Under the pieces are notes generated by a model. That model was not told the origin of the DNA. It saw only the letters and a program-made list of their open reading frames with translations, and did no database searches. Source: Bdellovibrionales bacterium (lineage in GTDB: Bacteria > Bdellovibrionota > Bdellovibrionia > Bdellovibrionales > Bdellovibrionaceae). Taken from it: a stretch of 64,000 nt of DNA. The DNA lies in the NCBI GenBank assembly GCA_005793345.1, contig SXSU01000063.1:1-64000 (forward strand), read 5' to 3'. Both the position numbers and the translations under genes were made by a program. Shown here in pieces: positions 1-8,859 of the stretch (position 1 is its first letter; every line of letters begins with the position of its first letter).

Positions 1-196
1 ACGAGCAGTTATTTTCTTTTTTGTTGGGTTGATTTTCAATCACCCCTTATTTGCTCATGATTAAGTCTGATTGCTGCGCAATTATATCAGACATAATCAC
101 GAGCAGTTATTTTCTTTTTTATTGGGTTGATTTTCAATCACCCCTTATTTGCTCATGATTAAGTCTGATTGCTGCGCAATTATATCAGACATAATC
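1..196. repeat. Two tandem 98-bp copies of the composite palindromic repeat
   Basis: Copies at 1-98 and 99-196 differ by one or two bases. Each holds two inverted repeats: one around GATTTTCAATC ending in CACCCC, and one of the form GATTAAGTCTGAT...ATATCAGACATAATC with a small GCGC-containing loop. The same modules recur near 2950, 4571, 8171, 28367, 38284 and 63040. This is a dispersed repeat family, not a CRISPR, because the units are contiguous and nearly identical with no variable spacers. Confidence 0.9.
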
Positions 197-327
197 TTGC
201 GCTGTTTTTTTTCCTGTTTGTTTATATAAAAAGTAAATTTTTTGCTCCTAGATACTCTGGCCCCCTCTTTGCTATTGTGGTACAGCAGGTTAGAATGGTG
301 CCATACTGACGCCATAGAGGGGGGTTT
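197..327 (+). promoter_or_regulatory. Upstream region with a candidate sigma70 promoter
   Basis: A TTGCTA box at 269-274 and TAGAAT at 291-296 are separated by 16 bp, placing a start about 20 bp before the strong purine-rich ribosome site (GAGGGGGG) of the coding region at 328. The rest of the stretch is AT-rich without another obvious signal. The assignment rests on consensus likeness only. Confidence 0.4.
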
Positions 328-2904
328 ATGAATGTCAAAATTTTATTGGGGGCAATAATAATAGTTATACCCTTGTTGGGTAATTCTTACATTGGACGAC
401 AAAGTTTTAGTTTAGATGATGATCCTGATTATCGTTCCTATGTTCAATCTATTAATGATGCCGATCGACGACTTCGCCAAACTGATCAAGAATTAAATCA
501 AGCGGATGGAGAATTTAGACAAGCAAATGAACAAGAGCAAAGACTCAAACACATTTTAAATAATGGACCAGCTGAAATTCAGCGTCTCGAGCAATCCATC
601 TCTCAATTATCTTCTTCCATTTCTAATAATCAGTCAGAACTTGGGCTCATGCAGCAGGCAGTTGGAGCAGCGGAAGCTCAAGTGCAAGATACTCAATCTC
701 AAATTGAAAATAATAAAAAATCATTAGGAGCAGCAAATTCAGAATTGGCGCAAACTAAAAGTGAATGTCCAGCACCTTTAACTCCTGAATGTGATTTGAA
801 GATTCAAGAAAAAACTGATGTGGTCGAAAATATTAAGGGTGAGTTAGTTGGTTTAGAAAGTCAAAAAGGATTGCAACAAAAGCAAGTGCAAGAATTGCGT
901 GGGAAAATCCAAAGAACACAACAAAAAATAAAATCAGACAATGAACTATTATCTAAAAATCAAAATCGTATAGCTCAAGTTCAAAAAGAGCTCCAAGTTG
1001 CAACTGCACAATTGACACAAGCTGAACATAGAACAAGGGAATGGGGTCAAAGGGTCCATCAATTAAGAGGTCAATTAAGACAAGAACAAGACTATCATCA
1101 AAGATTATCATCTGATTTCGCACGTTACAGAGATGATTTAATATACAATATCAATGTTTATAATAGTAATGGCGCAGTTGAGGGCGAAAAAGATGGAAGT
1201 CAAGATGGGAGCGAGCAAGCAATATCAATTGGAGAATCCCATGGTCGATCTGATGGTACAGACGACGGTTTTGATGATGGTACTCAAGCAGGTAAAAATC
1301 GAGATTTTGCAAGAGGCCGCCAAGTTGGTCGCAATGAAGGTACCGATCAAGGAACTCAAAATGGTACAGCTGACGGTAAATTTCAAGGGGCAAAACAAGC
1401 GCATATTGATCTAGGACAAAAAGAAGGAATTGCAAATGGTATTGCAAGAGCTATTAAATCAGATGCAAAAGTAGTAGGTACACAACAAGGTATTGATAAT
1501 GGTAACCAACGAGCGATTAATGATGGACGTATTCAAGGTCGAAAAATTGGTCAAGAAGAAGCTGTTAAACAACTAGAATCAGGTGACTTGAAAAAAGTTT
1601 CAGTAGATGGTTCTTATGCAAAATCTTTTCAAGGAACTTTCTCTAGAACTATTCCATCATTACCATCAGGTTACAGAGGTCATTCATTTAGTCCCTCTAC
1701 ATTTAATGGTAAAGATGTATATCGAAGAGCGTTTACTGATGGATATATTTACTCTTATGATTATCAAGTTGTAGTCGAATACAATAATCAAGTCCCAAAT
1801 ATTTATAATAATACTTATGATTCATACTACAGAGATAATTATGATTCAGCCTACGCAAAAGATTATCCTGAATCATACAAAGGTGGATATAATACTGGAT
1901 TTCAAGAGGTTTATAATACGGTTTATGAAAATTATCGTTCCCAATATTATAAATTAACTTATGATGAAACTTATAAAAATCCTAATCGCAATAGTATTGA
2001 TTATATCGACTCATTTAAACAAAATGATGCTCAAGCTTATGCAAAAAAGTATGAAGAAATAAGAAAAGATGCTTTTATTATTGCTGATGCAGATACTTAT
2101 AATAAAATGATAAATCAAAGAATCGCTGAGTTTAAAGCTCAAAGAATTGCTGAAGTTAATAATATTTATGCAAATCATCCAGTTTTAAAATATGAGAGCT
2201 CAAAAATAAATGATGTTGGAGTACGTAAAATTACTCCCCATGATGGTTATTATCAACCAGGTGAAACAGTATTGCATTCAATAGTTATTAAAAATTTTGG
2301 ATCCAAAGCAATGGTTAATGCAAAAATTAAATCAAGAAATGGTGAAGAGGTGGCTTTACCAGAAATTCCGGCGCGAAGTATTGTGGAAGTAAATAGTGCA
2401 GTAATTTCTACATTGGCTGATTCATTACCTATTAATAAAAACTATAGTGTAGGGATTTATGTATTAGCACCATTGAGTTCTGAAGATCGTGTTCAAGGGC
2501 TTCACTATTCTAATATCGAAAAGGCTTTACTTGTTGAGAATGACGCTAAGGATGTGCGAGTTGCGTATCCAGTATATGTATCAGGTGTTGTCAATGATTT
2601 CGCTTTTAGTGGGTTAAAATTTGGACAAGTCCAACAACTGAAACTTGAAATGTTAAACATGTCAGAAGTCATTTACTATGATCTAAGAGTTGAATTAATA
2701 TCAAATGCAAATAATGATATATTTGTGAAAAAGTTTTCACCAATAAAAGAAATAAATAGTGGCTTAGATTTAGATGAAGCTAAAATTATAATTTCTGATA
2801 TTAAAGATCGTACTGCAAATATTGAAATTAAGGCAGTTTTAAAACATAAAGACGTAATTTTAGGTGTAATTGAAAATCCAGTTCAATTTAAAGTATTACC
2901 GTAA
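328..2904 (+). CDS. Secreted coiled-coil protein with GX3 and YX3 tetrad repeats
   Basis: Not recognised as a named family. An N-terminal hydrophobic segment (residues 4-20) looks like a signal peptide. Residues about 45-270 are Gln/Glu-rich heptad sequence expected to form a long coiled coil. Residues about 286-415 carry glycine at nearly every fourth position (runs such as GRSDGTDDGFDDG), a GX3 pattern similar to that of Yae1-type helices. Residues about 490-550 carry tyrosine at every fourth position (YDSYYRDNYDSAY). The C-terminal 250 residues look like beta-sandwich, CARDB-like, sequence. It starts with ATG behind a G-rich Shine-Dalgarno. An extracellular or periplasmic structural or adhesive role is inferred. 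It appears to be transcribed alone and is followed by palindromic repeats. Confidence 0.85.
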   Translation: MNVKILLGAIIIVIPLLGNSYIGRQSFSLDDDPDYRSYVQSINDADRRLRQTDQELNQADGEFRQANEQEQRLKHILNNGPAEIQRLEQSISQLSSSISNNQSELGLMQQAVGAAEAQVQDTQSQIENNKKSLGAANSELAQTKSECPAPLTPECDLKIQEKTDVVENIKGELVGLESQKGLQQKQVQELRGKIQRTQQKIKSDNELLSKNQNRIAQVQKELQVATAQLTQAEHRTREWGQRVHQLRGQLRQEQDYHQRLSSDFARYRDDLIYNINVYNSNGAVEGEKDGSQDGSEQAISIGESHGRSDGTDDGFDDGTQAGKNRDFARGRQVGRNEGTDQGTQNGTADGKFQGAKQAHIDLGQKEGIANGIARAIKSDAKVVGTQQGIDNGNQRAINDGRIQGRKIGQEEAVKQLESGDLKKVSVDGSYAKSFQGTFSRTIPSLPSGYRGHSFSPSTFNGKDVYRRAFTDGYIYSYDYQVVVEYNNQVPNIYNNTYDSYYRDNYDSAYAKDYPESYKGGYNTGFQEVYNTVYENYRSQYYKLTYDETYKNPNRNSIDYIDSFKQNDAQAYAKKYEEIRKDAFIIADADTYNKMINQRIAEFKAQRIAEVNNIYANHPVLKYESSKINDVGVRKITPHDGYYQPGETVLHSIVIKNFGSKAMVNAKIKSRNGEEVALPEIPARSIVEVNSAVISTLADSLPINKNYSVGIYVLAPLSSEDRVQGLHYSNIEKALLVENDAKDVRVAYPVYVSGVVNDFAFSGLKFGQVQQLKLEMLNMSEVIYYDLRVELISNANNDIFVKKFSPIKEINSGLDLDEAKIIISDIKDRTANIEIKAVLKHKDVILGVIENPVQFKVLP

Positions 2905-2949
2905 TAAGTTAAGATATTATTTTTTTAATTGTGTATTGATTATTAATAC

Positions 2950-3190
2950 GGGGTGATTGAAAAATCACCCCCAACAACAAGAAAATAACTGCTTGTGATT
3001 ATGTCTGATACAATCGCGAAGCGATCAGACTTAATCATGAGCAGTTATTATGAAAATACAAACTTTAGTTTGGATTTTCATAATACGGGGTGATTGAAAA
3101 ATCACCCCCAACAACAAGAAAATAACTGCTTGTGATTATGTCTGATACAATCGCGAAGCGATCAGACTTAATCATGAGCAGTTATTATGA
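2950..3190. repeat. Composite palindromic repeat, 137-bp period, about 1.8 copies
   Basis: Unit order: GGGGTGATT/AATCACCCC hairpin, then a spacer ending AACTGCTTGTGATT, then GTCTGAT...CGCGAAGCG...ATCAGAC, then TGAGCAGTTATTATG, then a TGAAAAT...AAACTTTAGTTT...ATTTTCA palindrome. The second unit starts at 3087 and is cut off at the TGAGCAGTTATTATGA segment. It fills the 302-bp gap between two rightward genes and could act as a terminator or RNA-stabilising structure. The first 45 bp of the gap are plain AT-rich sequence. Confidence 0.9.
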
Positions 3191-3206
3191 ATAGTGGAGT
3201 ACTGAT

Positions 3207-4022
3207 TTGAATTTTCGTGGGATATTTTTTATTTTTATTTTAATTTTTTCTAATCTAAAAAGCAATTTTGTTTTTGCTCAAATTACAATCGATAGAAAAG
3301 TTATTGATATCGCTATTATTGATACTGATTTTTGTATTGAAAAAATAAATTTTAATAATAATAATAATAAATTAAATTTGGAAAATAATTTAAATATTTT
3401 GCCTCCAATAAGTCTTGAGAGTGATTACAAATCTAAATCCTGTGATGCAATCAATACTGATCTGCAAAATCTAGATAAATCAATTCATGGTTATTTTGTT
3501 TTAAACTATTTTATTCAAGAAGTTTTTAAAAATAGCGAAACAATATTTAAAAATTATAAATTAAGGATTCAACCTTTTATTATTTTTGACACTCATGGAG
3601 TGCAAAAAGAAGAAAGTTGGATCAAATTAAATGATCTTCTCAATTTTAAAACATATTCATATGCTATATTGTCAGTGGGATTCCCATCCTTGTCTAGCAA
3701 TTCGAAATTAATAAATGTTAAGCTAAACTCTAACATAAAATATTTTGTCGCTGCAGGAGAGTTATTAGGTTTTTTTAAAAAGGTTAAGTATTTATTTCCT
3801 CAAGATTATCAAACAAATTATAATAAAATTAAGTTTAACTTCAACTTGGTTGGAGTAGAAATTTTTAATGGGAATCGTTGGGTCCTAGATCCAAACACAA
3901 GAAATTCTAAAAAAGTATCTATTAAAGTAAAATCTGATGAATTAATTTCTGCACCTCAAGTGAGTTCATCATTTGCAACACCTTATGCATTAGTCCAACA
4001 TCTTATAAAAAAATTGAATTAA
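3207..4022 (+). CDS. Small divergent subtilisin-like (S8 fold) secreted protein
   Basis: Residues 1-25 are a signal peptide ending in FAQ. The following sequence retains the landmarks of a subtilase in order: IAIIDTD around Asp39 (for D-S/T-G), a His-Gly pair at His94, a VAAG segment where the usual oxyanion Asn is replaced by Glu, and SSSFATP around Ser255 in place of GTSxAxP. At 271 residues it is short for a subtilase. The triad residues look present, but the degenerate motifs and lost oxyanion Asn leave activity uncertain; it may be a pseudo-protease. The start is TTG with GGAG seven bases upstream. The gene stands alone between repeats and a lipoprotein gene. Confidence 0.6.
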   Translation: MNFRGIFFIFILIFSNLKSNFVFAQITIDRKVIDIAIIDTDFCIEKINFNNNNNKLNLENNLNILPPISLESDYKSKSCDAINTDLQNLDKSIHGYFVLNYFIQEVFKNSETIFKNYKLRIQPFIIFDTHGVQKEESWIKLNDLLNFKTYSYAILSVGFPSLSSNSKLINVKLNSNIKYFVAAGELLGFFKKVKYLFPQDYQTNYNKIKFNFNLVGVEIFNGNRWVLDPNTRNSKKVSIKVKSDELISAPQVSSSFATPYALVQHLIKKLN

Positions 4023-4055
4023 TCTTAAATATAATTAATTATAAACTTGAGTTCT

Positions 4056-4086
4056 GATTTTCATAATTTAGAAAATTTGCTATAAT
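4056..4086 (+). promoter_or_regulatory. Extended -10 promoter for the lipoprotein gene
   Basis: TGCTATAAT at 4078-4086 is an exact TATAAT preceded by the TGn extension. The -35 position is weak (TTTTCA). The start of the lipoprotein gene follows 27 bp downstream. Confidence 0.45.
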
Positions 4087-4113
4087 TTAAAAAACAAGTA
4101 TATATAGGAAAAT

Positions 4114-4596
4114 ATGAAATATAATAATTTAGTTAAAATAAAAATTCTGCTACTTTCATTATTAGTTATTTGTTCGGGTTGCGCTAGTTTTACTGGTGAG
4201 TTTATTAAAGATCCAACTGTGGAAATTAAATCTTTAAAAGTATTAAACTTGAGTAATGAAGATTTAACTTTAGATTTAATTTTAAGTGTTAATAACCCAA
4301 ACCCAATTCCCTTGAGTTTAAGTAAAGTTGATTATTCTTTAAATTTTGCAAGCGAAAAGGTAACTTCAGGAGTGTTTGAAAAAGGAATAGAGCTTTCTGC
4401 AAATAATGTAAGTGAAGTTACTATACCACTAAAGTTTACTTATTCTTCAATTGGTAATATTTTGATGGGAATTTTAAATAAAAATCTGAATAGAGACTAT
4501 GAAATTACTGGTTCAGCCAATGTTGGTATTTTTAATATTCCCTTTTCAAAAAAGGGACAATTAAAATTACGGGGTGATTCAAAAATCACCCCATAA
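4114..4596 (+). CDS. LEA-14/WHy-type lipoprotein
   Basis: A 160-residue protein with a positively charged N-terminus, a hydrophobic stretch and a Cys at residue 23 in a lipobox-like CSGC. The remainder fits the LEA type 2 (WHy) beta-sandwich: the central VNNPNPIPLSLSKVDYSL segment is typical, with an alternating hydrophobic pattern after it. Bacterial members are periplasmic or outer-membrane lipoproteins of poorly known role. SD AGGA lies just upstream. The last codons (RGDSKITP) are encoded by a copy of the GGGGTGATT hairpin, so the C-terminus appears to have been supplied by the repeat. Confidence 0.8.
   Translation: MKYNNLVKIKILLLSLLVICSGCASFTGEFIKDPTVEIKSLKVLNLSNEDLTLDLILSVNNPNPIPLSLSKVDYSLNFASEKVTSGVFEKGIELSANNVSEVTIPLKFTYSSIGNILMGILNKNLNRDYEITGSANVGIFNIPFSKKGQLKLRGDSKITP
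4571..4592. terminator. GGGGTGATT hairpin across the end of the lipoprotein gene
   Basis: GGGGTGATT at 4571-4579 pairs with AATCACCCC at 4584-4592 (9-bp stem, 4-nt loop). The stop codon follows immediately. The next gene on the opposite strand ends at 4618, so the hairpin sits between convergent genes and could stop transcription from either side. It lacks a clear T-run. Confidence 0.5.
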
Positions 4597-4617
4597 TCTA
4601 GAAAATCATCAATTATT

Positions 4618-5226
4618 TTAATTTTCGGTATCAATTTGAAAAGTTTCACAATACCCTTTGGATTTAAATTTCTTAAAATAATAATTTATTGTGTTAGGAG
4701 AAACTCCAATTTTACCAAGTTCATCAGCAGGAGCTTCTTCAGATTTCGTATTACTTAAAGGATCATAAATATAGTACCCATAATATGTTTGTGGTTCATC
4801 AAACCAATTGATGAATTTATGAGGAACAAAAACACAAACTTTTTCAGTAGAACTATTATATTCATTTCTAGGATCTTGTTTCAACTCTTCGACTTCATTT
4901 AAATTGTTGTATCCACGCACCAGGATTGTACCATAAACACTTCCATCTGACTTTTCTTTAGTTTCAAAAGTGTCTATTAACGCTGAACAATAGTTGTATA
5001 TCAGGTAACACTTTGATTTGCCATTACTAATTGCTTCCTTTTCAAGGTCACTATCATAATTCGAACCTACAATAATTATTGCTATGGCGCCTGCTTTTGG
5101 TATGGGATTGCTAATACCTACAAATATATTATTATTTGGTGATCGAGAATTTTTTATTTCTTTTTGTTCTGAAGCTGTACTGAACTGACTAATTAAAACT
5201 ACAATTGTAAAAACTAGTTTAAACAT
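4618..5226 (-). CDS. Secreted protein of unknown function
   Basis: The 202-residue product has an N-terminal signal peptide (residues 1-18, ending STA-S). The mature part holds four cysteines, two in a C-(x)5-C arrangement near residues 73-80. No family was recognised. A segment of the form D-x3-E-x-A...C...Y-x-x-C resembles a stretch of the next leftward gene upstream (5273-5602), so the two may be distant paralogues; that is a weak, by-eye match. SD AGGAG is seven bases from ATG. Likely periplasmic. Confidence 0.65.
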   Translation of the reverse strand: MFKLVFTIVVLISQFSTASEQKEIKNSRSPNNNIFVGISNPIPKAGAIAIIIVGSNYDSDLEKEAISNGKSKCYLIYNYCSALIDTFETKEKSDGSVYGTILVRGYNNLNEVEELKQDPRNEYNSSTEKVCVFVPHKFINWFDEPQTYYGYYIYDPLSNTKSEEAPADELGKIGVSPNTINYYFKKFKSKGYCETFQIDTEN

Positions 5227-5272
5227 ATGTACTCCTATATTTTTTTTGAGTTTAAATAATATTAAAATAATA

Positions 5273-5602
5273 TTATTTCGGATTCGGATTCGGATTTTTA
5301 CCTAGAATTATGACTGAAGCATAACATCCCATAATAGATTCAGTAATTTGATTAAAGTATTTATAGCTTTTCAAAACTTTTTCAAACTTACAATCACTAT
5401 ATTCATTGTTTTTCCAGCAAGTAGTTAATGCATTTTTAGTTGCATCTTCTATTGCGCTGTCGCAATCACCCCAATAATCACTACTATAGCCTTCATCGAT
5501 ATATGGATATTTAAATCCTAATTCATTTGCATTCAAATTAGAAAAAGAACATAGAACAAGAAAAGTTATTGTATAGCTTAGTTTAATTATTTTTTTTTGC
5601 AT
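5273..5602 (-). CDS. Small secreted cysteine-containing protein
   Basis: A 109-residue product with a signal peptide ending NANA and four cysteines in the mature part (GDC, TTC, YSDC, MGC), ending in the short repeat NPNPNPK. It has a good SD (AGGAG) and lies 46 bp upstream of the similar-sized secreted protein gene on the same strand, so the two are probably co-transcribed. Function unknown; no domain recognised. Disulfide bonding in the periplasm is likely. Confidence 0.6.
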   Translation of the reverse strand: MQKKIIKLSYTITFLVLCSFSNLNANELGFKYPYIDEGYSSDYWGDCDSAIEDATKNALTTCWKNNEYSDCKFEKVLKSYKYFNQITESIMGCYASVIILGKNPNPNPK

Positions 5603-5895
5603 GGTATCTCCTAATGTTTACGAAATTAAAATTGTTCTCGTTATTTGTTTATAATTCATTTAATAGAATAAGACTATGGATTAATTCTTCCCTGGTTAAG
5701 AGTCAAAAATTGTCAATTTTTAAATCCTTAAATACAAAATAATGTTAGATTTTTAATAACCACTTTTCAATAATAAGTTATATGTCTAAACGAAATTATT
5801 TAATATAATCCTATAGTTAATTTATTAATTTATTTGGATTAATTTTTCAAATTTAAAAAAATTAATTAGTATCAGTTTTGCATACAAAAGACAAC

Positions 5896-7005
5896 ATGCT
5901 AAATTTTCAATTTTTTAAAAAATTATTAATATGTATTTCAATTATCATCATATATCTATTTGCAAATGGAGCTAAGTTTTCTGTAGAAGGAGAAGGAGAA
6001 AATTATAATCAATTAGTTCCAGAAATTGATTTAACAGATATTTCTGAATGTACTGATATTGATATGAGTGTTTCAGGAAACACTTTTAGATTCCAATATT
6101 ATAGTGGTCCAAACGCAAAAAATTGTAATATCACTAAACAAAATATTTCAAATCAAGAATTAAAATGCCCTAGCATTGAAGAATTGGGATTGGATGAATT
6201 AAAAACCATTAAGTTGAATAGGGGCAATACTCTTTTGGGATATGCTACTGAACTTGAACAGCAATCAAATCTATACTTTGTTTCAAGGCATGTTTTAAAC
6301 AAATTATCATCTAATGAGGTGATAAAAAAATTTATAAAAGAAAATGAGAGTTTATTTTTTTATGAGTTTTCAAATAATTCAAATCCAACTTTAAAAAATG
6401 ATATCGTTTTAGTTCAAATTACAAGAAATAATATATCCAAAAAAAATGCACAAGAGTCTGTGTCGCAAAAAATTTCAGAACTTAATGCAAAACTAAATAA
6501 GGAAAATATAAATCTTTATCCAAACTGGTATGCACATGAAGGTGGTCAATATAAGGAAGGGAGTTTTCTTTTTCATTCTTGCGGTAAAGTGAGTCAGAGG
6601 ACTCTTGGTAATGAAAACAATTATCCAAAATTAAGTAGTGTTGATAGCCAAACATTATATTTTGATTTTATTTTAGATCCCAGCCAATTTAATTTTACGG
6701 CACCTGGTAGTTCTGGTGCGATTATTTATCAATATGATCCTGATGATAAGTCAAAAAAAATTGCACCCATTGCAATGGTCAATTGTCAACAAACTCAGAC
6801 TCAAATTGCGGCTAATACTTACTCACAAAGTAATGGTTTGAGCACAACTAAGGTTTTTACTCGCGCGATCAACTTAAAAAGAATCTTGGAGTTTAGTATT
6901 TTAATGCAGGTCAGTCTAGATGAAATTTTAGATCCAAAAGTTGAAATAGAAAAGTTTGAAGGCTGTACTCCAATTGATGGGAGAGGAGTTGGTGGAGTTC
7001 AATGA
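5896..7005 (+). CDS. Secreted trypsin-like (S1 fold) serine protease
   Basis: The start is taken at ATG 5896, giving a signal peptide at residues 1-26; an in-frame TTG at 5878 has no better ribosome site. Trypsin landmarks appear in order: His132 in YFVSRHVL (the TAAHC position), Asp169 in KNDIVLVQI, and Ser273 in APGSSGAII (the GDSGGP position). The long insertion between Asp and Ser and the GSS in place of GDS are unusual. Cysteines at 52, 77 and 91 suggest a disulfide-bearing N-terminal segment. The gene overlaps by four bases (ATGA) with the regulator gene that follows, which points to translational coupling. Confidence 0.7.
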   Translation: MLNFQFFKKLLICISIIIIYLFANGAKFSVEGEGENYNQLVPEIDLTDISECTDIDMSVSGNTFRFQYYSGPNAKNCNITKQNISNQELKCPSIEELGLDELKTIKLNRGNTLLGYATELEQQSNLYFVSRHVLNKLSSNEVIKKFIKENESLFFYEFSNNSNPTLKNDIVLVQITRNNISKKNAQESVSQKISELNAKLNKENINLYPNWYAHEGGQYKEGSFLFHSCGKVSQRTLGNENNYPKLSSVDSQTLYFDFILDPSQFNFTAPGSSGAIIYQYDPDDKSKKIAPIAMVNCQQTQTQIAANTYSQSNGLSTTKVFTRAINLKRILEFSILMQVSLDEILDPKVEIEKFEGCTPIDGRGVGGVQ

Positions 7006-8165
7006 AAGAAATTTGGAATCTAGAACAACTTTACGATCAAAATAATAGAACAGAGTTAGAATCACTTTTACTAGCTAAAAGTGATTTTATTCAGATTGCT
7101 TCTCAAATTTTAATTGATCTATTGGATAATAATTTAAAAAGTGCTCTTGAAATAATAAAACTAAGTTGGAATCCAAAGTTATTTAGTTTAAATGAGTCAG
7201 TTTTTTTATTACAATTTGCCATTGCAATAAATGAAACATTTTATGATTTATCAGAGAGAAAAAAATGGTTTCTGAAATGGGGAGAGTTGGGTGATTTTCG
7301 GAAATCAAAGTATGCTGAACATTTATATAATTTCCAAAAGGGTATTGAATTATTTTATCAAAGAGCTTACGCACTTTCAAATCGTCATTGGGAAATTTCT
7401 TACCAATTGGCTACCGAAATAAACTATGTTCGTGGTCAATATAGACTTTTATTTCATTTTTTTATGTATTTAAAAGAAACTGGTTCTTTCGATTATGCAA
7501 ATGATAAATTATTAGAGTGTGAAAAAATAAGTTTAGAATTTGGAGCTATCCGATTTCAGGAAAGAATAAGAGAACAAAAAATTTTATTAGTCAATTCTAA
7601 TAAATTTGTAAATACAATGCAAACAGAAGTCACAAACTTACTAATGGTTAATAAAAAAAGAGCCGCTAGAAAGTTATGTCTATATTATTGTAAAGTTCGA
7701 AGAGTTGAAAATAGATCATGGCAGGCAAGTTCAGAGTATTCACTCATTGCTATGATTGCACTGTCTTTTGGAAAAGATCGATTATTTTCGAAAATAATTG
7801 AAAGAATTGATGATCAAATTGTTAAATACTCAATATTAAAATTTGGATATGAATATAAAAAAAGTCGTAATGAGATTTTTAACCAATTTGAACAACTAGA
7901 GATGATCAATCATTTTGAAAAAATAAATGAGCCTCTGAAAACTCCGAATTTACTTGAAGTAAAAAAATTTATAAATTTATTGAAAGCTGAATCTGATGGC
8001 ATTTCTAAAAGTAAAATTTGTAAATTCCTTTGGAATTATGATTATGATCCGGTGGTTCATGATAACAGGATTTATAAATTAATTACCAAAGCTAGAAAGT
8101 ACTTGGGCTCTAAAACAAGTATCATTAATTGTTACGGTGAACTTTATAAATTAAATTCAATTTAA
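7002..8165 (+). CDS. TPR-type protein with C-terminal winged-helix DNA-binding domain
   Basis: 387 residues, cytoplasmic (no signal). Residues about 1-300 are all-helical with paired-helix spacing suggestive of degenerate TPRs. The last 70 residues (ISKSKICKFLWNYDYDP...DNRIYKLITKARKYLG...YGELYKL) match the OmpR/PhoB-type winged helix, including the recognition helix and the C-terminal hairpin. A transcription factor is the likely role. Translational overlap with the secreted protease gene suggests that it regulates or is regulated with that protease. The gene at 25966-27435 has the same general design. Its target is not visible in the sequence. Confidence 0.65.
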   Translation: MKEIWNLEQLYDQNNRTELESLLLAKSDFIQIASQILIDLLDNNLKSALEIIKLSWNPKLFSLNESVFLLQFAIAINETFYDLSERKKWFLKWGELGDFRKSKYAEHLYNFQKGIELFYQRAYALSNRHWEISYQLATEINYVRGQYRLLFHFFMYLKETGSFDYANDKLLECEKISLEFGAIRFQERIREQKILLVNSNKFVNTMQTEVTNLLMVNKKRAARKLCLYYCKVRRVENRSWQASSEYSLIAMIALSFGKDRLFSKIIERIDDQIVKYSILKFGYEYKKSRNEIFNQFEQLEMINHFEKINEPLKTPNLLEVKKFINLLKAESDGISKSKICKFLWNYDYDPVVHDNRIYKLITKARKYLGSKTSIINCYGELYKLNSI

Positions 8166-8170
8166 ATTAT

Positions 8171-8465
8171 TATGAAAATACAAACTTTAGTTTGGATTTT
8201 CATAATTCGGGGTGATTGAAAATCGCCCCCAACAAACAAGAAAATAACTGCTTATGATTATGTCTGATATAATCAGCGCAAGCTGATCAGACTTAATCAT
8301 GAGCAGTTATTATAAAAACACAAACGTAAGTTTTGGTTTTCATAATACGGGGTCATAATACGGGGTGGTTTAAAATCGCCCCAAGCAAACAAGAAAATAA
8401 CGGCGAATGATTTTGTCTCGCATACAATTGCGGAGCAATCAAACTTAATCATGAGCAGTAATTTT
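8171..8465. repeat. Composite palindromic repeat, two diverged units
   Basis: It starts with the TATGAAAATACAAACTTTAG palindrome directly after the regulator stop codon, then a GGGGTGATT hairpin (right arm AATCGCCCC), the GTCTGAT/ATCAGAC stem with loop AATCAGCGCAAGCTG, then a second, more diverged set. A short ATAATACGGGGT duplication near 8340-8360 shows internal rearrangement. Same family as 1-196 and 2950-3190. Confidence 0.88.
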
Positions 8466-8859
8466 AAAATTAGAAATTTAATAATTCTATTAAAATAGTA
8501 TTGAGACTATTACGGATAAATATCAAAATTGCATTGCTAAAAAATGATTTAATTTATAAATAATTATTAATTTTTTTATTTTTTGCTCAATCTACTAATT
8601 CTTAAAAATTGTTACAATATGCTAATGAAATGAGTGTTGGTCATATATTAAAAAAATAATTTAACAAAATTAACTTAAGTACGAATCTTCTTCTCAAAAA
8701 CAATATGTTACAGGGACTGCCAGTCTCAAAAAGTAATCATTTTGATTTGTGACTCGAAAAGTCGATTTTATTTTTTTGTATGTCTTAAAATCTGGTGCTA
8801 GTTATTAATCGAAAGCCACGAGAAGGTACTCGCTGGCACAAAAACAAGGAGGACCGTTT
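8466..8859 (+). promoter_or_regulatory. 394-bp leader with promoter and 5' UTR hairpin
   Basis: The first 300 bp are AT-rich without a reading frame of note. TTGTAT (8776-8781), 17 bp, then TAGTTA (8799-8804), preceded by TGC, make a plausible extended -10 promoter. A hairpin at 8815-8837 (GCCACGAG with CTCG-C-TGGC, 6-nt loop) would lie at the very 5' end of the message, and a strong AAGGAGGA follows. This arrangement suggests a stabilised, highly translated mRNA. No known riboswitch was recognised. Confidence 0.5.

Noticed and set aside
1-196. Possible CRISPR array
   Set aside because: Two contiguous 98-bp near-identical units, no spacers, and no cas genes in the window; it is a tandem copy of the dispersed repeat.
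1151-1447. Open frame opposite the GX3 region
   Set aside because: A by-product of the repetitive coding sequence; no start signal or recognisable protein.
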